A stretch of DNA of 7,799 nt from Firmicutes bacterium CAG:882 (GTDB lineage Bacteria; Bacillota; Clostridia; Lachnospirales; Lachnospiraceae): contig FR895407.1 in NCBI GenBank assembly GCA_000435595.1, positions 1-7,799 on the forward strand. The letters are read 5' to 3'. The stretch's first letter is position 1, and every line of letters starts with the position of its first letter. The translations under genes and the position numbers were made by a program. The notes below the pieces were generated by a model. The model was not told the origin of the DNA and searched no databases. It saw only the letters and a list, made by a program, of their open reading frames with translations. Below are positions 1-5,448 of this stretch, in pieces.

Positions 1-21
1 AAATCGCAATTATTATGAATA

Positions 22-30
22 TGATATAAT
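22..30 (+). promoter_or_regulatory. Extended -10 promoter for lgt
   Basis: A perfect TATAAT at 25-30 is preceded by TG at 22-23, giving an extended -10 box (TGnTATAAT). The matching -35 position falls at about 1-8, where nothing resembles TTGACA, but extended -10 promoters tolerate a poor -35. Transcription would start near 37 and give a leader of about 120 nt before lgt. The left window edge limits what can be said about upstream elements. Confidence 0.6.
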
Positions 31-86
31 AAGTCCATCAACAGCAATGCAGTGTGGCTACCTGCCCACTCTTGACGAACGGCGAA

Positions 87-138
87 ATTATTGAGTGATG
101 AAATCACGAAATAATAGAAAAGATAGCGGCAAAGCCGC
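87..138 (+). promoter_or_regulatory. Two-hairpin leader upstream of lgt
   Basis: Hairpin 1 pairs ATTATT (87-92) with AATAAT (110-115) and GTGAT (95-99) with ATCAC (103-107). Between them, GA faces GA (93-94 and 108-109), which could form tandem sheared G-A pairs and make one continuous helix. Hairpin 2 pairs GCGGC (126-130) with GCCGC (134-138) around an AAA loop and ends 5 nt before the GGAGG of lgt. Neither has a following T run, so these are not terminators. I do not recognise a known riboswitch class. The position suggests RNA stability or control of ribosome access, but that is inference. Confidence 0.4.
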
Positions 139-143
139 GAGAC

Positions 144-148
144 GGAGG
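144..148 (+). promoter_or_regulatory. Ribosome binding site that fixes the lgt start
   Basis: GGAGG lies 9 nt before the ATG at 158. The longer reading from ATG 95 has no ribosome site, and its first codons lie inside a hairpin and encode a basic stretch not typical of Lgt. The start at 158 is therefore preferred. Confidence 0.85.
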
Positions 149-157
149 TATGTTTTT

Positions 158-1018
158 ATGAATACAACGATACGATTTCCACATCTGGGGCTTACATTCA
201 ATCCCGGTAAGTCGTTCACGGTGTTTGGAATTGAGATTGCCTATTACGGTGTTATAATAGGACTTGCAATGCTTACCGGTGCACTGGTTGCTTACAGGGA
301 AGCGAAAAAGACCGGGCAGAAGGTGGATGACTATGTTGATTTTACTTTGTACACCCTTATAGCAGCACTTATAGGAGCACGAATATATTATGTGGCGTTT
401 GAGTGGGACTATTACAGCGCACATCCGCTTGAGATACTCAATTTCAGGGCGGGAGGACTTGCAATATACGGAGGCGTGCTTGCGTCGGTACTGACACTTT
501 TTATTTTTACAAGGGTAAAGAAGCTTGATTTTTGGCTCATGGCCGATACGGCAGTGCAAGGACTTATAATCGGACAGATAATAGGACGTTGGGGAAATTT
601 TTTTAACAGAGAAGCGTTCGGAGGTTACACTGACAGCCTGTTTGCGATGCAGCTTCCCGTGACCGAAGCAAAGGGAATTACCGAGGAACTGATTGAGCAT
701 CTTGTCACAATTGACGGGGTAAGCTATGTGCAGGTGCATCCGACCTTTCTGTATGAGGGAGTGTGGAATCTGCTGTTATTTATCGGAATCTGTATCTATA
801 AGAGGCATAAAAAGTTTAATGGAGAAATTTTTGCCATCTATCTTATCGGATACGGAATAGGACGATTCCTGATTGAGAGCCTGAGAACCGACCAGCTTGT
901 CATAAAGGAACTTGGCGGAATAGCGGCGTCGCAGGTACTCTCGATAGTACTTATAATATTGGCATCAGCCTTCGTAATCTATAATCGTGTAAAAATAAAA
1001 AAACAGAAGGAAGCATAG
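158..1018 (+). CDS. lgt: Prolipoprotein diacylglyceryl transferase Lgt
   Basis: Lgt is an inner-membrane enzyme that transfers diacylglycerol from phosphatidylglycerol to the lipobox cysteine of prolipoproteins, the first step of lipoprotein maturation. The protein has 286 residues from ATG 158, typical for the family, with several hydrophobic segments (about 25-48, 62-80, 98-118, 130-143, 203-214, 224-240, 257-276). The family signature GRWGNFFNRE is at 143-152 and is followed by FGG. By alignment to E. coli Lgt, Arg144, Asn147, Glu152 and Gly155 match R143, N146, E151 and G154. A HPTFLYEG block (194-201) and GRFLIESLR (235-243, Arg236 and Glu240) supply the other conserved residues. Odd point: the segment GGLAIYGG (99-106) has Tyr104 where E. 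coli has the essential His103. A strong terminator follows, so it is probably monocistronic or the last gene of its unit. Confidence 0.96.
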   Translation: MNTTIRFPHLGLTFNPGKSFTVFGIEIAYYGVIIGLAMLTGALVAYREAKKTGQKVDDYVDFTLYTLIAALIGARIYYVAFEWDYYSAHPLEILNFRAGGLAIYGGVLASVLTLFIFTRVKKLDFWLMADTAVQGLIIGQIIGRWGNFFNREAFGGYTDSLFAMQLPVTEAKGITEELIEHLVTIDGVSYVQVHPTFLYEGVWNLLLFIGICIYKRHKKFNGEIFAIYLIGYGIGRFLIESLRTDQLVIKELGGIAASQVLSIVLIILASAFVIYNRVKIKKQKEA

Positions 1019-1044
1019 AAAACGGTAAAAATATATGAATCATG

Positions 1045-1089
1045 AGCACCGCGGTGCCGGACATTATGTCCGGTACTGCGGTGCTTTTT
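1045..1089 (+). terminator. Intrinsic terminator after lgt
   Basis: A 19-bp stem pairs 1045-1063 with 1067-1085, with only two G-U pairs and a 3-nt loop (TTA, 1064-1066). A T run follows at 1085-1089. It lies 27 nt after the lgt stop. This separates lgt transcription from the dcw cluster. Confidence 0.92.
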
Positions 1090-1168
1090 GTGTGTAATAA
1101 CTTCGTTCCTGTCACTCAGAAACGCACGGAAAATAACTGGTAATTTATTCTAATAAAGTAAAAAGTAC

Positions 1169-1197
1169 TTGCTTTTAGCATGGTAAAGGTATAAAAT
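1169..1197 (+). promoter_or_regulatory. Candidate promoter of the mraZ-dcw operon
   Basis: TTGCTT (1169-1174) and TAAAAT (1192-1197) are spaced by 17 bp and fit a vegetative sigma factor. The predicted start is near 1204, just before the four GTGGT repeats, so a protein bound there would block initiation or early elongation. A second, weaker possibility is a -10 TACAAT at 1274-1279 without a good -35. Confidence 0.6.
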
Positions 1198-1207
1198 GGC
1201 ATCATAA

Positions 1208-1243
1208 GTGGTGAAAAGTGGTAGTTTGTGGTAGAAAGTGGTA
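1208..1243 (+). promoter_or_regulatory. MraZ operator: four GTGGT(A/G) direct repeats
   Basis: GTGGTG (1208-1213), GTGGTA (1218-1223), GTGGTA (1228-1233) and GTGGTA (1238-1243) recur with an exact 10-bp period, one helical turn, so all sites face one side of the DNA. Three of the four copies are preceded by AA. Direct repeats of this kind upstream of mraZ are the known binding sites of the ring-shaped MraZ oligomer. The adjacent gene encodes MraZ, so autoregulation is the natural reading. Confidence 0.88.
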
Positions 1244-1286
1244 GATATGGACTGCTTTTGGTCATAAGTAAAGTACAATATGAGGG

Positions 1287-1297
1287 AAGGCGGTGAT
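1287..1297 (+). promoter_or_regulatory. Extended Shine-Dalgarno of mraZ
   Basis: AAGGCGGTGAT matches the full anti-SD complement AAGGAGGTGAT with one mismatch. Its core (1289-1293) is 8 nt before the ATG at 1302. In-frame GTG 1293 and ATG 1296 lie within this site, so 1302 is the better start. Confidence 0.75.
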
Positions 1298-1301
1298 GAC
1301 A

Positions 1302-1739
1302 ATGTTCATGGGCGAGTACAGTCATTCTATTGACGCTAAGGGACGACTGATAATGCCTGCGAAGTTCCGCGAGCAGCTCGGCGATGAATTTGTTGTCACT
1401 AAGAGTCCTGATAAGTGTCTGTATGTATACACGAATGAGGAGTGGAAGAATTTTGAGGAGAAGTTAGCGACACTCCCGATAACCAACAAGGGGACGAGAC
1501 AGTTCGTAAGGTTTTTCTTAGCAGGAGCGGCATCGTGCGAGGTGGACAAGCAGGGAAGAATACTTCTTCCGGCAGTGCTGCGGGAGTATGCTGAGCTTGA
1601 CAAGGAGGTTGTACTTGCGGGTACCTCCAAGCGAATTGAAATCTGGAATAAGGACAGATACTTGGCTGACCAGAAGGAGTACGAGGATAACATTGATGAG
1701 ATTGCATCTAATATGGAGAGCTTTGGATTCAGCATATAA
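1302..1739 (+). CDS. mraZ: Transcriptional regulator MraZ
   Basis: MraZ is a DNA-binding regulator that forms a ring and binds direct repeats before its own gene, controlling the dcw cluster. The protein has 145 residues from ATG 1302, the usual family size. It holds two tandem AbrB-like (SpoVT/AbrB) half-domains, each with the family DxxxR motif: Asp11-Arg15 in DAKGR and Asp82-Arg86 in DKQGR. It starts MFMGEYSHSIDAKGR, as Firmicute MraZ proteins typically do, which supports the chosen start over GTG 1293, ATG 1296 and ATG 1308. It is the first gene of the operon. Its stop overlaps the ribosome site of rsmH, which suggests coupled translation. The four-repeat operator lies 59 bp upstream of the start. 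Confidence 0.96.
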   Translation: MFMGEYSHSIDAKGRLIMPAKFREQLGDEFVVTKSPDKCLYVYTNEEWKNFEEKLATLPITNKGTRQFVRFFLAGAASCEVDKQGRILLPAVLREYAELDKEVVLAGTSKRIEIWNKDRYLADQKEYEDNIDEIASNMESFGFSI

Positions 1740-1750
1740 GGAGATTATAT

Positions 1751-2701
1751 ATGGAGTTTGAACACATACCGGTATTGCTTAATGAGACGATAGACAGCCT
1801 TGCAGTCAAGCCTGACGGAATCTATGTTGACGGTACGCTTGGAGGTGCGGGACATTCATACCATATCTGTGAGAGGCTTGGGGAACACGGAAGGCTTATA
1901 GGAATTGACCAGGACGAGGAGGCTGTTGCCGCAGCGGCAAAGAGGCTTGAACCCTTTGCCGACAAGGTTACGATAGTCAGAAATAATTATGTGAATATGA
2001 GGTCGGTTCTTTATGAACTCGGGATAGCAAGGGTTGACGGCATATTGCTTGATATAGGTGTCTCCTCACATCAGCTTGACGATGCTGAACGTGGATTTAC
2101 ATATAAGGACGATGATGCACCTCTTGATATGAGAATGGATAACAGACAGAGCCTGACGGCGGAGATTGTTGTAAATGAGTACAGCGAGAATGAGCTTTTC
2201 CATATTATAAGAGATTACGGCGAGGATCAGTTTGCGAAGAATATTGCCAAGCACATTGTCAGAATGAGAAATGAAGTGGGACGAATCACCACGACGGGGC
2301 AGCTTGTTGAGGCAGTCAAGGCGGCAATACCGATGAAGTTCAGGGTGACGGGAGGACATCCGGCAAAGCAGACATTCCAGGCGATAAGAATCGAAGTCAA
2401 CAAGGAGCTTGAAGTTCTTGAGAACTCAATAGATGACATGATAGAGCTTCTCAATGACGGAGGAAGGCTCAGCATAATTACGTTCCATTCACTTGAGGAC
2501 AGAATTGTGAAGAATCGGTTCAAAAAGAATGTCGATGTATGTACTTGTCCGCCGAACTTTCCGGTATGTGTGTGCGGAAATGTACCTAAGGGCGTGATAA
2601 TCACAAGAAAACCGATTGTACCATCAGAGGAAGAGCTTGAGGTCAACAAGAGAGCTAAGAGCTCAAAGCTCAGAGTTTTTGAAAGAAGACGGGAGGATTA
2701 A
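1751..2701 (+). CDS. rsmH: 16S rRNA (cytosine-1402-N4)-methyltransferase RsmH
   Basis: RsmH (MraW) uses S-adenosylmethionine to methylate N4 of C1402 in the 16S rRNA decoding centre. The protein has 316 residues, normal for the family. Visible blocks: HIPVLLNE (5-12); the SAM-binding loop VDGTLGGAGHS (26-36); the acidic residue of motif II in GIDQDEEA (51-58); DGILLDIGVSSHQLD (96-110), then ERGF and PLDMRMD (124-130); and SIITFHSLEDRIVK (241-254). Near the C-terminus four cysteines form a CxCx6CxC pattern (264, 266, 273, 275). AAGGAG at 1738-1743 overlaps the mraZ stop and is 7 nt before the start. The ftsL-type gene begins immediately after its stop codon. Confidence 0.97.
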   Translation: MEFEHIPVLLNETIDSLAVKPDGIYVDGTLGGAGHSYHICERLGEHGRLIGIDQDEEAVAAAAKRLEPFADKVTIVRNNYVNMRSVLYELGIARVDGILLDIGVSSHQLDDAERGFTYKDDDAPLDMRMDNRQSLTAEIVVNEYSENELFHIIRDYGEDQFAKNIAKHIVRMRNEVGRITTTGQLVEAVKAAIPMKFRVTGGHPAKQTFQAIRIEVNKELEVLENSIDDMIELLNDGGRLSIITFHSLEDRIVKNRFKKNVDVCTCPPNFPVCVCGNVPKGVIITRKPIVPSEEELEVNKRAKSSKLRVFERRRED

Positions 2702-3208
2702 ATGGCAGATAGAAGAGGCAGAAATGCATATAGAACAGTATACATCAATGATAACCTTGCCCGTAAGCCGGAGAATTATGCCCAGGCTGCACCGGTACGC
2801 CGTGAGAAACCGGAACAGCCTGTATATACTCATGAACATAAACAAACACATGTTCGGATTAACACAGGCGCAAGGAATCAGGGATTGAATGCAAGCTTCG
2901 GATTTGCATTTACGGTAGTCATGGCTGCGGTCATGGTCGTTATTTTCCTGACACTTGTGAATTTTATTTCACTCAATATTGATATATCCCATAAGTCAAA
3001 GCAGATAGCTTCTTTAAGAAAGGAGCTTTCAACAGTGACTATGGAGAATGATAATATGGAGATGGCTATCAATTCATCTATAGATTACGATTATATCTAC
3101 AAGACGGCTACGGAGGAGTTGGGAATGGTCTATGCTTCACAAAGCCAGATAGTGACGTACGACCACGAGGACAGCGAGTATGTTGTCCAGTACAAAGATG
3201 TGGAGTAG
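2702..3208 (+). CDS. ftsL: FtsL-like cell division protein
   Basis: The protein has 168 residues and the topology of FtsL/DivIC proteins: a polar, basic N-terminal cytoplasmic region (1-65), one membrane segment (about 67-90), then a heptad-like region (about 94-124) and a C-terminal part with the motif EELGMVYASQSQIV (138-151), which resembles the conserved end of the FtsL family. FtsL forms a complex with DivIC/FtsB and DivIB/FtsQ and activates the FtsW-FtsI septal synthase. Sequence conservation in this family is low, so the call rests on topology plus position between rsmH and a PBP gene, where ftsL normally lies. It is longer than B. subtilis FtsL, mainly in the N-terminal tail. Its ATG directly follows the rsmH stop, with GGGAGG at 2691-2696. 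Confidence 0.85.
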   Translation: MADRRGRNAYRTVYINDNLARKPENYAQAAPVRREKPEQPVYTHEHKQTHVRINTGARNQGLNASFGFAFTVVMAAVMVVIFLTLVNFISLNIDISHKSKQIASLRKELSTVTMENDNMEMAINSSIDYDYIYKTATEELGMVYASQSQIVTYDHEDSEYVVQYKDVE

Positions 3209-3216
3209 AATCTGAT

Positions 3217-5358
3217 ATGAACGATACAAGAACGCAATTGTCCAACGATGACGGTTCTGAAAAGAAACAATTTGCATTTGTTAAGAAAATCAAGACAAGG
3301 AAATTACGACGGAAGATGAAGATAAAACTTATTATAGTTGTCGGTTTCGTCGTGGTTGCCTTGTTTTTGCTTGCAGGTGTGATGATTAATATAAGCAAAA
3401 CCAGCAAGGATAAGTATGCCAAGAAGGTTTTCGATAATTTAAAATATAAGAATTCCACTATCTTGGCAAAAAGAGGGGATATAACGGACAGAACAGGTAC
3501 GATTCTTGCTTACTCCGAGAAGGTGTATAATCTTATTCTTGACCCGAATTCATACTGGCTTGATGATACGGACAGAGAACTCAATCTCAACGTGCTTGTG
3601 CAGTATTTAGGATGTGACAGGCAGGAGCTCATTGATATATTTGAGAGCCAGCGTGGTAACAACTGTGCCTATAAGAGAATTAAGAGATATATGACTTATG
3701 ATGAGGTGCAGGAGTACAAGGCAGCAAAAGAGGCGGATAACAAGATTAATTCTTCGTGGCTTGAGGAGGAGTATGTGCGTACATATCCTTTTGATTCCAT
3801 GCTGGCTTCGGTGCTCGGGTATGCAACAGAGTCGACGGGAGTAATCGGCATTGAAAATTATTATAATTCATATCTTACCGGAACTAACGGAAGAGAATAT
3901 GGGTATGTCGGAGAGGATTTGGATGTTGAGACAACGATAAAGCCGGCAGTCAACGGCAATACCATAGAGCTCACCATAGACAGCAATGTTCAGCGCATTG
4001 TAGAGAATAAGATAAGGGAATTCAATGAGACTTATGGTTCTAAGCATACGGCAGTCATGATAGTAACCCCTGATAACGGACAGATATTGTCGATGGCTCA
4101 GTATCCTACATTTGACCTCAATAATCCGAATGACCTCTCGGCATATTACACGGAGGAGGAGCTTGCACAGATGGATAATGAGCAGACTGTGGATGCTCTC
4201 TATGATGTGTGGAATAATTTCTGCGTGTCCAATATATATGAACCGGGTTCCGTATTCAAGGCATTCACCATTGCGAGCGCAATTGAGGAGGGAATACTTG
4301 ACGGCACTGAGACCTATTACTGTGACGGTTCGGAGGTTGTCATGGGAACCAAAATCAGTTGTGCGCACCCCGAAGGGCATGGTGAACTGACGGTCAGTCA
4401 GGCACTTGAGGAGTCCTGCAACGATGCACTCATGCAGATGGCGGCGGTTATAGGAAAGGATATATTTTATAATTATGTTGACAGATTTAACTTCGGAGCA
4501 AAGACAGGAATTGACCTTCCGTCTGAGGAATACGGACTTGTCATAAAGAAAGATGTTGTCACGGACATTGACCTTGCGACCAACAGCTTCGGACAGAATC
4601 TCAATGTCACGATGGTTCAGGAGATGGCTGCATTCTGCTCACTTATCAATGGAGGTTATTATTATCAGCCTCATCTTGTCAAGGAGATAAAGAGTACAGG
4701 TGGAGAGGTCTTAGTAGAGAACGAGAGCGTGTTGGTAAGGAGAACCGTGTCCGAGGAGACATCTAAGACACTTAGGGGATATCTTAAGAATGTTGTGGAT
4801 TATGGAACCGGAGGTTACCTCAAGATTGCGGGATACAGCGTGGGAGGTAAGACGGGAGCTGCGGAGAAGCAGCCTAGAGATAAGCAGCATTATGTGACAT
4901 CATTTATAGGCTTTATGCCTGCTGAGGACCCGCAGGTTGCATTCTATGTTGTACTTGATGAGGCTCAGGTTGAGGATTTTGACACATCGAGAGCCGCGCA
5001 GGAGCTTGCAAGAGACATAATGATTGATCTCATACCATATCTTGAAATATATCCTGTTGATGAGTCCTACGAGATTAATGTCGGCGGACTTCCGACTCAG
5101 ACCGAACCGCAGACTGAGACACAGGTCGAGTATGTGACAGATGGGAACGGTGAGACGGTCACAGATGCCGACGGCAATCCTGAGACAGTTGCACCTTCCG
5201 GGACTTTTGAATCTGAGACGACGGAGGAATCGGGAGAGGATGTGACAGGTGCATCCGAGGGGCAGCCGGAGCCGTCAGGCGGGGTACCGCCCGAGAATGC
5301 GGCGGAGGAAACCACGGCAGCGGAGACTTCGGGCGAAGGCGCGACCGCAACGGAATAA
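3217..5358 (+). CDS. ftsI: Class B penicillin-binding protein (FtsI/PBP2B type) with acidic C-terminal tail
   Basis: This is a monofunctional D,D-transpeptidase that cross-links peptidoglycan, by position the septal enzyme that works with FtsW and FtsL. The 713-residue protein has a basic cytoplasmic start (to about 35), one membrane anchor (about 36-60) and a pedestal/dimer domain opening with RGDITDRTG (86-94). The transpeptidase domain has all three catalytic motifs: S345-V-F-K348, S400-C-N402 and K545-T-G547. After about residue 620 the protein ends in a Thr/Glu/Gly/Pro-rich acidic tail with no PASTA domain. Four cysteines around the active site (336, 369, 382, 401) match those of the next PBP. 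The ribosome site is modest: GGAG at 3202-3205, inside the end of ftsL and 11 nt before the start. The gene begins 8 nt after ftsL. Whether it is the vegetative FtsI or a second SpoVD-like protein cannot be settled from sequence. Confidence 0.9.
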   Translation: MNDTRTQLSNDDGSEKKQFAFVKKIKTRKLRRKMKIKLIIVVGFVVVALFLLAGVMINISKTSKDKYAKKVFDNLKYKNSTILAKRGDITDRTGTILAYSEKVYNLILDPNSYWLDDTDRELNLNVLVQYLGCDRQELIDIFESQRGNNCAYKRIKRYMTYDEVQEYKAAKEADNKINSSWLEEEYVRTYPFDSMLASVLGYATESTGVIGIENYYNSYLTGTNGREYGYVGEDLDVETTIKPAVNGNTIELTIDSNVQRIVENKIREFNETYGSKHTAVMIVTPDNGQILSMAQYPTFDLNNPNDLSAYYTEEELAQMDNEQTVDALYDVWNNFCVSNIYEPGSVFKAFTIASAIEEGILDGTETYYCDGSEVVMGTKISCAHPEGHGELTVSQALEESCNDALMQMAAVIGKDIFYNYVDRFNFGAKTGIDLPSEEYGLVIKKDVVTDIDLATNSFGQNLNVTMVQEMAAFCSLINGGYYYQPHLVKEIKSTGGEVLVENESVLVRRTVSEETSKTLRGYLKNVVDYGTGGYLKIAGYSVGGKTGAAEKQPRDKQHYVTSFIGFMPAEDPQVAFYVVLDEAQVEDFDTSRAAQELARDIMIDLIPYLEIYPVDESYEINVGGLPTQTEPQTETQVEYVTDGNGETVTDADGNPETVAPSGTFESETTEESGEDVTGASEGQPEPSGGVPPENAAEETTAAETSGEGATATE

Positions 5359-5390
5359 TACATATTATCTGAACCTTCATAATAAAATGT

Positions 5391-5418
5391 AGTACCGGCA
5401 GCTTAGGCGGCCGGTGCT
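5391..5418 (+). other. GC-rich intergenic hairpin between the two PBP genes
   Basis: AGTACCGGC (5391-5399) pairs with GCCGGTGCT (5410-5418) with one G-U pair, and two further pairs extend inside the loop (5401-5402 with 5407-5408). No T run follows, only TTT several bases later, so it is at best a leaky terminator. It could instead mark a processing or stability site. Part of its stem (AGTACCGG) also occurs, inverted, in the terminator after lgt. Confidence 0.55.
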
Positions 5419-5448
5419 ATGCGTTTGTGAGCGTTATGGGGGAAGAGT

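Noticed and set aside
95..157. Longer Lgt reading from ATG 95
   Set aside because: No ribosome site, start codon within a hairpin, and the added 21 residues are basic and unlike Lgt N-termini; ATG 158 has GGAGG 9 nt upstream.
104..739. Minus-strand open frame of 211 codons across lgt
   Set aside because: It lies opposite a clear lgt gene and its product is Cys/His/Lys-rich with no recognisable domain; the same applies to the other minus-strand frames over mraZ, rsmH and the PBPs.
1103..1122. Small hairpin (CGTT/AACG, CTG/CAG) after the lgt terminator
   Set aside because: Short, with a mismatch and no T run; no support for a function.
1293..1301. mraZ start at GTG 1293 or ATG 1296
   Set aside because: These codons fall within the extended Shine-Dalgarno; MFMGEY from 1302 is the family start.
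2616..2888. Plus-strand frame overlapping the rsmH end and the ftsL start
   Set aside because: It is out of frame with both and overlaps well-supported genes.
5092..5355. PASTA domain at the end of the first PBP
   Set aside because: The tail is low-complexity Thr/Glu/Gly/Pro sequence, without the alternating hydrophobic pattern of PASTA repeats.
5361..5388. Promoter (including a sporulation sigma-E type) before the second PBP
   Set aside because: CATATTAT and TAAAAT look like -10 boxes, but no matching -35 is present at the right distance.
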